Source of the DNA: CAYONZ01 sp964405465 | GTDB lineage: Bacteria; Bdellovibrionota; Bdellovibrionia; Bdellovibrionales; JAMPXM01 | DNA length: 21,428 nt | Direction of reading: 5' to 3' | Assembly (NCBI GenBank): GCA_964405465.1 | Contig: CAYONZ010000051.1 | Span: 1-21,428 of the forward strand | Shown: piece by piece, positions 14,597-21,428 of the stretch | Numbering within the stretch: position 1 is the first letter of the stretch | Layout of the letters: each line of letters begins with the position of its first letter | Position numbers and translations under genes: made by a program | Notes under the pieces: model-generated | The model's database searches: none | The model's input: the letters and a program-made list of their open reading frames with translations, nothing else | Told to the model about the DNA's origin: nothing

Positions 14597-15946
14597 TCAA
14601 TAAAGAAACGAAGTGCCAACAAGCATTGTATAGGTCTGTTGGCTTTTTTTAATGTTCGTCAAATCATTGTTGACGGACTGGCGGCCGAGGCCATGGCCTC
14701 CGGTGTAATACCCTCCAAATGTATAATTCACTTTGCTGCTTGAGACGAGCGAGAGATTCGCACTAAATCCATATTGGTCTACGCGATCGGGTTGTCGAAG
14801 TGGATCTTCATCGGTGGGGTCGGGGTGTGATGAAAAGTTGGTAAAAAAACCCGCGCGCGCTTTGAGCCAAGGTAAAACATAGTACTCAGCGCCGATCGCA
14901 TAGTTGAATGTCGGTCGATGAATCACTCGATCGGCCGCAACAATTTGATCGAAGTCGAGATAGTTTTCTGCTCCATAAAAACTGATGTCAGTAGAAATCG
15001 TAAAGTGTTCGGGTTCTGTATAAGCAATTCCAGAATTGATTTTAAAAGGAATCTTCGTATGCGTCTTCTCATCCACAATATCGAGATTTGTTGTTGAATA
15101 GGGGTTGGTCTCAACCTTCGATTGAAAATAAGACCCATTACCAGCTACGCGGAGCGAGGGAGGGCGAAAGGCGATGCCGAAACTCCAGTTTTGGTCAAAA
15201 CGTTTGAGATAACCTAAAATGGCCACCACGCTATTGCCATGAATCGTTTTTTCTTCTGAGGCCAAAACCGCAGAGCTTGTCGAGGGGTAGCGACGTTCAC
15301 GCACAGAGCGAGTAAAATTACGTGCGGTATAGTAAAGCGATATGCCAACGCTATCGGTTTCGCTCACTTGATGTGAAACTGATCCTCCGACCCAAAGAGT
15401 TTCATCATTATAAGATAAAAGTGAAACGCTATCGCTTGTCGAGCGAACCTCTCCATTGAAAGTGTCATAGTCTGGAACCATAATCGAGAGTGTGCAAATC
15501 CAATCATGAAAGTTTGTGATGCTGCCGCTGGCAGCGGGAATTCCATGAAAAAATCCTTGGTTCACACGAAGTGAGGCGGTTGTGAAGTCTGTGTATTCGC
15601 CATATTTGGTGTCAATTTTTTTGAAGACCGAAGTTGAGGCCGACATACTTTTGGCTTTTACAAATCCCAGGGCTCCAGGATTATAAAAAGACTCCGCCGA
15701 AGCATCTGAAAAAAGTGCGGTATAGGCTCCCGCCATTCCGGCCGCTTGCTCACCAATCAAAACTGAATTGTAGTTACTGTAAGCCGCAAAGACCTTGGGA
15801 ATGAGCAAGAGTTGGCTAAGAGCCAAAACAAACAAAGCCAAATTTATTCGTAAGACAGAGCCTCTGCGCCAGCAAAGTGCCAACAAAGACATGAACGGAA
15901 TTTCAGATAAGCATTTGCAAGACACTCGTTTAAAATCTTTTTTCAT
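14597..15946 (-). CDS. FadL/OmpP1-like outer-membrane beta-barrel protein
   Basis: This protein is 449 aa from the ATG at 15946. After a hydrophobic segment (36-50) and a KVFA/A cleavage site, the mature N-terminus reads YNSVLIGEQAAGMAGAYTALFSDASAESFYNPGAL, the FadL/TodX pattern in which an Asn-Pro-Ala/Gly motif follows a conserved hatch region. The rest alternates polar and aromatic residues in amphipathic strands and ends in Phe-Leu-Tyr, the C-terminal aromatic read by the Bam machinery. FadL-type barrels take up hydrophobic compounds such as long-chain fatty acids. The start is uncertain: no clear ribosome binding site is seen, and ATG at 15892 (signal peptide of 36 residues) or a TTG at 15991 are alternatives. 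It appears to be transcribed alone. Confidence 0.82.
   Translation of the reverse strand: MKKDFKRVSCKCLSEIPFMSLLALCWRRGSVLRINLALFVLALSQLLLIPKVFAAYSNYNSVLIGEQAAGMAGAYTALFSDASAESFYNPGALGFVKAKSMSASTSVFKKIDTKYGEYTDFTTASLRVNQGFFHGIPAASGSITNFHDWICTLSIMVPDYDTFNGEVRSTSDSVSLLSYNDETLWVGGSVSHQVSETDSVGISLYYTARNFTRSVRERRYPSTSSAVLASEEKTIHGNSVVAILGYLKRFDQNWSFGIAFRPPSLRVAGNGSYFQSKVETNPYSTTNLDIVDEKTHTKIPFKINSGIAYTEPEHFTISTDISFYGAENYLDFDQIVAADRVIHRPTFNYAIGAEYYVLPWLKARAGFFTNFSSHPDPTDEDPLRQPDRVDQYGFSANLSLVSSSKVNYTFGGYYTGGHGLGRQSVNNDLTNIKKSQQTYTMLVGTSFLY
14614..14649 (+). terminator. Intrinsic terminator inside the convergent barrel gene
   Basis: GCCAACA (14614-14620) pairs with TGTTGGC (14636-14642) around a 15-nt loop and seven T follow (14643-14649). 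It terminates the plus-strand operon ending at 14565, yet lies wholly within the last codons of the minus-strand gene. Confidence 0.75.
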
Positions 15947-16103
15947 GCTTAATTGAAAACATTTTTTTAAAAATTGGCAAACAAATATCAATGCGACTTC
16001 GGTCTTTACCTACGATTGGTATCTGTTGCGCTTGGGCTCAACGGGAAAGACCGTCTGTCTGCAAAGACCGTGATCGCTAGGTTCTCTCCCGTGAACTCAA
16101 ATT

Positions 16104-16406
16104 CTACTTCAATGCTTCCACAGAAGTTACATCGTAGCCGGCGTCGTGCAGCGCTGTTTTGATGGCGTCGATGTTGACGGCTTTACCTTCTTTGATTTTG
16201 ATTTCGGCTTTACTTTTTTCGAGAGTGACCTTCACAGAATCTTTCTCGATTTCCGGAAGCGCGCTCAAAGCTTTTTTCACGTGATTCACGCAGCTTTGGC
16301 AATGCATTTGGCCTTTTTTGATATTGATTTCGTAATTGTTTTTTGTCGTGTCTGCCATAGCATTTAGGCTAAGAGCAAGTGCTAAGCTGGTCAAGAGATG
16401 TTTCAT
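16104..16406 (-). CDS. Exported heavy-metal-associated (HMA) domain protein
   Basis: This protein of 100 aa has an 18-residue signal peptide (cleavage after NAMA). It is followed by a single HMA domain with the GQMHCQSC metal site (C36, C39), a helix VNHVKKAL, and the usual beta-alpha-beta pattern with LHDAGYDV near 87-93. HMA domains bind Cu(I), Hg(II), Zn or Cd through the CxxC; the exported location resembles MerP or periplasmic copper chaperones. The start at 16406 has AGGGG just upstream, supporting it over the 16439 extension. It lies 79 bp after the LysE-family gene on the same strand and may belong to that operon. Confidence 0.88.
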   Translation of the reverse strand: MKHLLTSLALALSLNAMADTTKNNYEINIKKGQMHCQSCVNHVKKALSALPEIEKDSVKVTLEKSKAEIKIKEGKAVNIDAIKTALHDAGYDVTSVEALK

Positions 16407-16485
16407 CGAGTTCCCCTTTGTCATTATTTTGAAGTCCAATTATAGAAAACTTTTGGCCAACTGTCAGTCTCTTCTTGGAGAAGTT

Positions 16486-17088
16486 TTAAAACTGTCGCAG
16501 TAAGATCATGCCAATCTGTAGGGCGATTCCGCCAAGGGGAATCCATTTGAGTAATCGATTGGAACAAAGCTGGGTGAGGTGTCGGGAGTAAATGAATTTG
16601 CCCGTGATCATAGTCATTAAAAAGACAGGGGTGAAAATCCAAAATCGATTGGACGAGTTCAATAGTACCGAAATCGTTAGCCAGAAAAACCAAGGGTTCG
16701 GGTTTATCAATTGAAAGTAAAAGCCCTGCCAAACAATGCGTTTTTGAGAAAGACCGAAGAATTCTTTTGAGGTGAGCGCTATTGTCGGGAGTCTGATGTT
16801 GGAGAAAATGATTTTCCACGAAAGATGCAGAAGCCAAGCGATGTAAAAAATGAAAATGAATTCGCGAAAGTGCGAAAACTTGAGCGTCTGCAGGGCGAAT
16901 GGTGACCCTGACGCCATGAAGCTGATCATGATGATACTAATATCAGCAAGCAACCCCGATGCAAGAAAGGTAAAGCCATACTTAGCCTGACGGTTATTCC
17001 ACAAAAATGCGGATCGGATGGTGTGTGGAGACAGGCTGAGACCTGCCACCACACCCAAAAGAAGAGCTTGGGATACCACCGCCATCAT
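16486..17088 (-). CDS. LysE-family membrane exporter
   Basis: This 200-aa protein has about six hydrophobic segments. The layout fits the LysE/RhtB superfamily: an N-terminal GVVAGLSLSPHTI (the family usually has GLxPGP here), a GLLADISIIMISF helix in place of the Gly-Asp pair, a loop with AWLLHLSWKIIF, and FYFQLINPNPWFFW, the conserved Asn-Pro region that starts the fourth helix. Members export amino acids or metals such as cadmium. The ATG at 17088 overlaps the stop of the upstream gene as ATGA, so translation is coupled; the 17112 TTG extension is not needed. The substrate is unknown, but the HMA neighbour makes a metal plausible. Confidence 0.78.
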   Translation of the reverse strand: MMAVVSQALLLGVVAGLSLSPHTIRSAFLWNNRQAKYGFTFLASGLLADISIIMISFMASGSPFALQTLKFSHFREFIFIFYIAWLLHLSWKIIFSNIRLPTIALTSKEFFGLSQKRIVWQGFYFQLINPNPWFFWLTISVLLNSSNRFWIFTPVFLMTMITGKFIYSRHLTQLCSNRLLKWIPLGGIALQIGMILLRQF

Positions 17089-17483
17089 GGGTTGACTCTG
17101 TTTGCGTGCCAAACACCACCGAGCCCATCGCCCTTGATGTCACCCTCCACTCGGTCGGCAAAAAAAGTATAAACCGGCCGACCGTTTAGGGTGAGTTGAT
17201 TGAGGCCTGAAGCACGAGTCAATGATCCGTAGGGGGCTTGTAGGCTTGCTACGTCTTCAGGGGTAAGCAAAACCGGCGGCCACTTTTCAGCACAGACCTG
17301 ATTGCACAATGGTTGCGGACTATTTAGGTCGGGATCAAAGACATAGGTGCTCAGTCCTGATGGTAGAGCCAGCACATAGACATACGATTTAGTCTGGATA
17401 TCGATGGCCGCGGTCTTCTTGAGCTGGAGCGCCCAAGTTTGGTTGCACAAGAGTAAACACGAGATCAATAACAAGTTCTTCAT
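17085..17483 (-). CDS. Exported protein with PF03640-type WPP/secreted repeat
   Basis: This 132-aa protein has a short Sec signal peptide (cleavage after QTWA, residue 18). The mature protein fits the Lipoprotein_15 / COG4315 pattern: a YVFDPDLNSPQPLCNQVCAE stretch (residues 47-66), then KWPPVLLTPED, a LTRASGLNQLTLNGRPVYTF segment, and GDIKGDGLGGVWHANR at the end. The function of this family is unresolved; members are exported and often sit with redox or metal genes. It has the best ribosome binding site in the window (AAGGAGG, 5 nt before ATG) and is the first gene of a minus-strand unit with the LysE-type exporter. It is divergent from the LysR regulator, 89 bp away. Confidence 0.85.
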   Translation of the reverse strand: MKNLLLISCLLLCNQTWALQLKKTAAIDIQTKSYVYVLALPSGLSTYVFDPDLNSPQPLCNQVCAEKWPPVLLTPEDVASLQAPYGSLTRASGLNQLTLNGRPVYTFFADRVEGDIKGDGLGGVWHANRVNP

Positions 17484-17555
17484 GAGAACCTCCTTTGTGC
17501 CATCAAACTAATATTGTTTTCAAAATTAATAAAATTCATTGTATTTGGTGCAGGC

Positions 17556-17570
17556 ATTCATAAAATGAAT
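17556..17570. promoter_or_regulatory. LysR-type operator (T-N11-A palindrome)
   Basis: ATTCAT (17556-17561), AAA, ATGAAT (17565-17570) is a perfect palindrome and matches the T-N11-A LysR box. It lies 2 bp upstream of the LysR start codon, in the 89-bp divergent region. A further ATTCATT half-site is at 17534-17540. Confidence 0.55.
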
Positions 17571-17572
17571 TG

Positions 17573-18448
17573 ATGAAAATCATAGATCAAGACCACCAAT
17601 ACGCTTTGATGGTACGAAGGTGCCAAAGCATGACTGTTGCAGCCAGCCACGTCGGAATTCAACAGGCCGCAGTTTCTCGGGCTGTACAAAGACTTGAAGC
17701 GCGGTACAATCGCAAGCTGTTTCGCCGAGACCAGCGGCGAGTTTTGCCCACAGACTTTGGCGAGCGATTGCTTGCCGGAATTGCTGAACTTGCATCAATT
17801 TGGCAAGAAAAAGAAAATCAGATCTGGGGACTCGCTCAAGAGGTTCGCGGCCACTATCGAATTGGTTGTCATTTGGTTCATGCTCTTTCGTGTCTGCCGC
17901 CTGTCATTCAAGAGGCGAGTTTGAAATACCCCGAGCTGGATCTCGAGATTCAAATTCATCACTCACATCTGGTTTGTCGCAAGGTTGCAGATGGGGATCT
18001 CGATCTTGGGTTGGCCATTGAACCACTTAGACTGCCACGTCTGGTATTAAAAAAATTGAGAACCGAGCACATCCATCTTTGCCAGAGATCGACAGAGGGG
18101 ACCGCGAAGAACTTGAGCCAGTCGTCAGAAAGAGTTGTATTACTCAATCCTGAGATGATCGGCATTTCTCGGGTGGCGCGTGTGATGAAAACTCATCGTG
18201 TGGTGAGTTTACCTAGCTACGATCTAATTGCCAGTTCTCTTCTCAAAAGTTCACGTCTTCAAGGGTTTTTACCCACAGGTGTATTGAGTCGCTATCCCAA
18301 GCTCCGAATTTTAGAAACCTTTAGTGAAGGGGCGCTGTACTTGGTCTATCGAGAGGATCTAGTCAAAAATCCAGCGAGTGAATTTTTGCTGCGTTCTCTG
18401 AGCGAAGCTTCTAAACAATTGTCAGTGATAGAGACCGTCAACAAATGA
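17573..18448 (+). CDS. LysR-family transcriptional regulator
   Basis: This protein is 291 aa. The N-terminal winged helix-turn-helix at about residues 8-65 contains MTVAASHVGIQQAAVSRAVQRLE and the wing LFRRDQRRVLPTDFG. The remaining 220 residues fit the effector-binding PBP-like domain: YRIGCHLVHALSCLPPVI, a GDLDLGLAI strand, and a C-terminal GALYLVYRED. The effector cannot be read. Its divergent position from the PF03640/LysE/HMA cluster and the palindrome just before its start indicate it controls that cluster and itself. The ATG at 17573 is preferred; the TTG at 17570 lies within the palindrome. The leader is too short to hold a classical Shine-Dalgarno. Confidence 0.88.
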   Translation: MKIIDQDHQYALMVRRCQSMTVAASHVGIQQAAVSRAVQRLEARYNRKLFRRDQRRVLPTDFGERLLAGIAELASIWQEKENQIWGLAQEVRGHYRIGCHLVHALSCLPPVIQEASLKYPELDLEIQIHHSHLVCRKVADGDLDLGLAIEPLRLPRLVLKKLRTEHIHLCQRSTEGTAKNLSQSSERVVLLNPEMIGISRVARVMKTHRVVSLPSYDLIASSLLKSSRLQGFLPTGVLSRYPKLRILETFSEGALYLVYREDLVKNPASEFLLRSLSEASKQLSVIETVNK

Positions 18449-18464
18449 GTGGCATCAGAGGCAG

Positions 18465-18498
18465 AGAAGTCGTACCAGAGACTTTTGCGACTTTTTTT
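18465..18498 (+). terminator. Intrinsic terminator of the LysR gene
   Basis: AAGTCG (18467-18472) pairs with CGACTT (18488-18493), extendable to 8 pairs with one G-T, around a 15-nt loop. The T run covers 18492-18498. It lies 17 bp after the LysR stop. Confidence 0.7.
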
Positions 18499-18555
18499 GA
18501 CCAATTGGGTTTCTAGATTTTCCTCCAGCAACTGAGCATCATGCATTGACCACAT

Positions 18556-18580
18556 TTTCAATTCATCCTCATAATTGAAA
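18556..18580. promoter_or_regulatory. Inverted repeat upstream of the microprotein gene
   Basis: TTTCAATT (18556-18563) and AATTGAAA (18573-18580) are perfect 8-bp inverted arms 9 bp apart, ending 24 bp before the start codon at 18605. It could be an operator or a 5' hairpin. Confidence 0.4.
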
Positions 18581-18604
18581 GACCATCAAAATAAAGGAGC
18601 ACAA

Positions 18605-18748
18605 GTGTTGAAATCATTTTTGATCGGAACCAGAAGTGTCCTGACGAAATCTGCCGCGGTGGGGATGCTCTTTGGTTTGATTGCTTTCAATATGGTTTAT
18701 TGGGTCGCACAACGGCTAATGTTTCGACTCCTGCGAAAGAAACAATGA
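18605..18748 (+). CDS. 47-aa membrane microprotein coupled to the alpha/beta hydrolase
   Basis: GTG at 18605 is preceded by AAGGAG (18594-18599) at 5-nt spacing (the next codon, TTG at 18608, is an alternative start). The frame reads 47 codons to TGA at 18746-18748. The product starts MLKSFLIGTRSVLTKS, has one hydrophobic helix at about 17-34 (AVGMLFGLIAFNMVYWVA), and ends in a basic tail (QRLMFRLLRKKQ), giving a single-pass inner-membrane protein with the C-terminus cytoplasmic. Its stop overlaps the ATG of the hydrolase as ATGA, so translation is probably coupled. No family is recognised. It could be a membrane tether or an accessory subunit; alternatively the two frames may be one anchored enzyme split by a frameshift. 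Confidence 0.65.
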   Translation: MLKSFLIGTRSVLTKSAAVGMLFGLIAFNMVYWVAQRLMFRLLRKKQ

Positions 18749-19890
18749 TCGATTTAAAGTATGAGGTTGGAGTTCAAGAGTTTTCTGCGCGCGACTCTCG
18801 GGAGGGGCATGAGATATTGAGCGTGCTATTTTACCCTTGTGTAAACTTAGACAGCGAACAAGCGTTTTGTGATAAACAGTCTGGGCATGATCAAAGCCGC
18901 AGTGATCAAATAAGAACCAAAGAAAACGTGTACAGCCGGGGACCGTACACGGTGGATGCGATTCCATCGGCGCAAATTCAAGAGGGCAGATTTCCGTTGC
19001 TGCTGGTTTCGCATGGCAAAGGGAGCACGGGCTTAACCTTTCGAACTCTTGCAAAGTATTTGGCACAAAATGGATTTATTGTCTGTTTACTTGATCATCC
19101 CTTTAACAATAGGTTTAACAATGAGCGAGACAATACGCTGGAAAATCTTGTGGATCGCCCAAGGCATGTCTCTGAAATCCTCGATGCGCTTCTCGACGAT
19201 ACAAACGCCCGAGACGAGCATCAGATCACAGAGAAAACTTCCGAGTCCATCGATGAATCCGTCAAAAACCCAAGCAGAAAATCCAACAAAGATTCCATTC
19301 GGAAATCAGTCGAAAAAGCAATCCAAAAGGCGATCCAAAAGGCGATCCAAAAGGCGATCCAAAAGGCGATCCAAAAGGCAATAGACCCGCAAAACATTTT
19401 TATACTCGGGCACTCGCTCGGCGCCTATACGGCTTTGGCTGTTGCTGGTGGTGTCGCACACACTCAACATTTAATGCAAAATGATCCATCGACCAAGGTT
19501 AAGGTTTCAACTGAGATCGTCAGCAAAAAGGACGAGAGAATCAAAGCCTTGATTTTACTTGCACCAACTGCGGGTTTGTTTCTTTCAGAGGGATCGTTGG
19601 ATAACGTGCATCTTCCTATGTTAATTTACTCGGCCGAGCATGATCCCTATACACCGCTTTTTCATGCGCAAATCGTGATGGGTCGTTTACCTAAACAAAC
19701 AAAAGTTATTCACAAGATAGCCGCGGGGGCAGGGCATTTTTCATTTTTGAGTTCGTTCCCTGCGAGTTTGCAGACGGCAGATTTTGCGCCAGCAAAAGAT
19801 CCCGAAGGATTCGATCGGGAAAGGTTCCAGCTTGAGCTGCAAAAGCAGGTGCTCGAGTTCTTGGTCGAAAATTCGCACTCTCCAGCCTGA
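18745..19890 (+). CDS. Alpha/beta hydrolase, dienelactone-hydrolase/PAF-acetylhydrolase-like, with a repeat insertion
   Basis: This protein is 381 aa from the ATG at 18745. The triad is readable: nucleophile S224 in LGHSLGAY, probable acid D300 in SAEHDPYTP, and H331 in AGAGHFSF. FPLLLVSHGKGSTG holds the oxyanion segment, and LDHPFNNR with VDRPRHVSEILDALL matches COG4188-type hydrolases of ester substrates. Substrate is unknown. Residues 168-215, between DALLDDTN and the strand before the nucleophile, are an inserted charged helical repeat made of four-residue units ending in five perfect AIQK copies. No signal peptide is seen, so the enzyme is cytoplasmic unless held at the membrane by the coupled microprotein. 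The TTG at 18700 extends the frame, but the ATGA overlap favours 18745. Confidence 0.82.
   Translation: MIDLKYEVGVQEFSARDSREGHEILSVLFYPCVNLDSEQAFCDKQSGHDQSRSDQIRTKENVYSRGPYTVDAIPSAQIQEGRFPLLLVSHGKGSTGLTFRTLAKYLAQNGFIVCLLDHPFNNRFNNERDNTLENLVDRPRHVSEILDALLDDTNARDEHQITEKTSESIDESVKNPSRKSNKDSIRKSVEKAIQKAIQKAIQKAIQKAIQKAIDPQNIFILGHSLGAYTALAVAGGVAHTQHLMQNDPSTKVKVSTEIVSKKDERIKALILLAPTAGLFLSEGSLDNVHLPMLIYSAEHDPYTPLFHAQIVMGRLPKQTKVIHKIAAGAGHFSFLSSFPASLQTADFAPAKDPEGFDRERFQLELQKQVLEFLVENSHSPA
19246..19389 (+). repeat. 12-bp coding minisatellite in the hydrolase
   Basis: Twelve consecutive 12-bp units encode four residues each. The first seven (from TCC ATC GAT GAA) are degenerate, with Ser-Ile/Val-x-Lys-like content. 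Units starting at 19318, 19330, 19342, 19354 and 19366 encode Ala-Ile-Gln-Lys, with at most one base difference between them. The last unit reads Ala-Ile-Asp-Pro. Copy number can change without shifting the frame. Confidence 0.9.
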
Positions 19891-20109
19891 ATACCCAGAC
19901 TCCCCAGAGCCTATTGCAAAATGACTTGAGAGAGTCTTCGGGCAGGGTATGCCTCGCGATTCCATTCCGCCAAAATTCGTCGGCAAAATTCGTCACAGAG
20001 TCGAAGAGATCGACAATTTGCGTTTAAACAAAATTCATTTAAATGCTTAGAATCTCTCAGGGTATTGGCTGTTCAAATGAGGCATAAACCTTGCTGTTAT
20101 CGAGGGTCT
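19891..20109. other. Spacer between hydrolase and the last gene
   Basis: No supportable gene is seen. CAAAATTCGTC occurs twice 13 bp apart (19971-19981 and 19984-19994). A TAGAAT at 20048-20053 could be a -10 for the next gene, but no -35 at proper spacing is seen. Confidence 0.4.
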
Positions 20110-21428
20110 ATGAAAAGGCAAGATCGACCCTCTTTGTGGAATACATCGGGCAGCCAAAGGATTGAATCTCAAAGACTTGTTTTAAAGTTCTTGAAGGGCA
20201 TTGGCGCGCCGACGGCGTCAATCAAGAGTCCGCAACCCTCGTCGAATTCTCTGTCGCCATTTTCATTGGCTTTAATTTTTGCTCTGACTATGGGGCCAAG
20301 CCTTAAAGCATTTGCAAATACCAAAAACGAGGTTGGTTCGTGCCAAGATCTTGTGGTTCCGACCATAGGAACCGCGCTTCGCCCAAGGAGCTTGATAGAA
20401 AAAGACAGCCCGGAAAATAGACCAAAAGATAAACCAGAAATGAACCTCGATTCTCGCGCGTCCCATGATCGAACCGATGACCCAATCGAACAAGAGTATC
20501 ATGTGCCGACACTCAAAGATTTCGCATTTTATGCGCATGATGATCACCTTTACCGAATGATTTTGGTTGAGCAATTCGGTTTGCGCAATTCAAAATTTGC
20601 CCAAGATTTTCAAGAGTTCACCGAAAAATACTTTCACATCATTTCGGTCACTGAACGGCAAAATTTGGTTTCGAAATTATCATTTGCGACGACAACATAC
20701 ATGAACTCACTGGCAACACACAGTGATCTCGTTCGAGAGGCCAATAAGTCGAAGAAAATAAAAAGCTCTCTGGTTCAAAAAATTCATGCGGCACGAGAGA
20801 TACTTGATCGCGATCGCGCGGCCTTAAAGAGTATTTATGTTGAGTTAGCAAAATTGTCTGAAAAAGACAGTTCGCATTTTAAGGTCGTTAGTATTTGGAT
20901 TAAAATTATTGAAAAACATCTGGCACAAATAGCAAATCTTGAACGCGAAATTCGGGAGCAGGACTCGAGTATTCACAAACCAACTTCCGGTGGATCTCAA
21001 GTCGAGGATTCTCCAGAGGCCATGAAATGGCGCGCTTTAGGGGCACATCTTCTGAGTGAGAGCTCAAAGCTCAAAAGCCAACTCGATACGATTCGCATAA
21101 ATTTACGTGCGCGCGACGCCTCTGCTGAATCCTTTCAAAAGCTGATGATGGCGGCAAAAGACGCCCTCGAAATGCCACAGTATGAATTTCTTGCGCCAGC
21201 TCCCGAAAAAACAGATCTCTCAGGTGAGACGGCGCTCACCGTGCAAAGTAAACCTCCTTTGGTTGATCGACTTGGGTTAAGACTTTTTTTTGAAAAAGTG
21301 GGCTGGGTAAAGCCTCAGGCCGTTGCTGTAAGGCAAATTGATCTCGATTTATCTCCTGCAGGAGTGTTTCGCGTGCATGATGCTCTGCCTGAGCAGCCTA
21401 AGGTCGGGGATTCTGTGCTCATTGGCGA
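20110..21428 (+). CDS. Exported coiled-coil protein of unknown function (partial, 3' end missing)
   Basis: An open frame of 439 codons runs from ATG at 20110 to the window end with no stop. GAGGG lies 3 nt before the ATG. The N-terminus has an unusually long hydrophilic lead of about 48 residues before a hydrophobic core (PFSLALIFALTMG) and a KAFA/NT cleavage site near residue 65, so the true start may be further in. A Cys follows soon after (in GSCQDLVV). Residues of about 130-330 are charged and helical (Glu/Lys/Leu/Gln-rich, for example EKHLAQIANLEREIRE), suggesting coiled coils, and the visible end (GLRLFFEKVGWVKP onward) looks like the start of a beta-rich domain. The design is like that of the 906-aa protein at the left edge. 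No family is recognised. Confidence 0.75.
   Translation, partial: MKRQDRPSLWNTSGSQRIESQRLVLKFLKGIGAPTASIKSPQPSSNSLSPFSLALIFALTMGPSLKAFANTKNEVGSCQDLVVPTIGTALRPRSLIEKDSPENRPKDKPEMNLDSRASHDRTDDPIEQEYHVPTLKDFAFYAHDDHLYRMILVEQFGLRNSKFAQDFQEFTEKYFHIISVTERQNLVSKLSFATTTYMNSLATHSDLVREANKSKKIKSSLVQKIHAAREILDRDRAALKSIYVELAKLSEKDSSHFKVVSIWIKIIEKHLAQIANLEREIREQDSSIHKPTSGGSQVEDSPEAMKWRALGAHLLSESSKLKSQLDTIRINLRARDASAESFQKLMMAAKDALEMPQYEFLAPAPEKTDLSGETALTVQSKPPLVDRLGLRLFFEKVGWVKPQAVAVRQIDLDLSPAGVFRVHDALPEQPKVGDSVLIG

Noticed and set aside
16424..16837. Minus-strand 137-residue frame overlapping the LysE-family gene
   Set aside because: It lies in another frame of a convincing six-helix membrane protein and shows no domain or start signal.
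17459..17460. Lipobox (LISC) in the PF03640-type protein
   Set aside because: The Cys is at residue 9, too early for a lipoprotein signal peptide; a standard Sec signal with cleavage after residue 18 fits better.
18700..18744. Longer N-terminus of the hydrolase from a TTG at 18700
   Set aside because: It lacks a ribosome binding site and overlaps the microprotein frame; the ATGA junction at 18745 explains the start better.

Overview
The window reads as chromosomal DNA of a Gram-negative bacterium, probably of the Bdellovibrionota or a related predatory or deltaproteobacterial group. This is inferred from gene content (FadL-type outer-membrane barrel, several long exported coiled-coil proteins, an H1-tailed SWIB protein, BolA, oligoribonuclease, EttA, AhcY), not from a marker gene. 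I see no rRNA, tRNA, insertion sequence, prophage or CRISPR array.

Layout. At the left edge is the 3' tail of a plus-strand gene (1-90), meeting a 906-aa exported coiled-coil protein on the minus strand (66-2786). Then come bolA (+), ettA (-), a small basic coiled-coil protein (+), and a minus-strand pair: a J-domain protein followed by a DUF1904 tautomerase-fold protein. A plus-strand block follows: an MFS permease (6819-8033), a 349-bp spacer with a 33-bp tandem repeat carrying three TGAATTCA palindromes, a SWIB protein with a lysine/alanine tail (8383-8784), a hairpin-rich stretch ending in a strong terminator, then map with its own sigma70-like promoter and ahcY. orn (-) converges on ahcY. 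From 12443 two exported proteins, one an NlpC/P60-like cysteine hydrolase, converge on a FadL-like barrel (-).

The right third holds a probable metal- or redox-responsive unit: a divergent LysR regulator (+) facing a minus-strand cluster of an exported PF03640 WPP-motif protein, a LysE-family exporter translationally coupled to it (ATGA overlap), and an exported heavy-metal-associated (HMA) protein. Next is a 47-aa membrane microprotein whose stop overlaps the start of an alpha/beta hydrolase. That hydrolase contains an expanded 12-bp (Ile-Gln-Lys-Ala) repeat. The window ends inside another long exported coiled-coil protein (from 20110).

How the genes relate. map and ahcY are housekeeping protein-maturation and methyl-cycle genes, orn finishes RNA decay, and ettA gates ribosomes by energy state. 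The accessory interest lies in the SWIB locus, the LysR/PF03640/LysE/HMA unit, the microprotein-hydrolase pair and the exported proteins.
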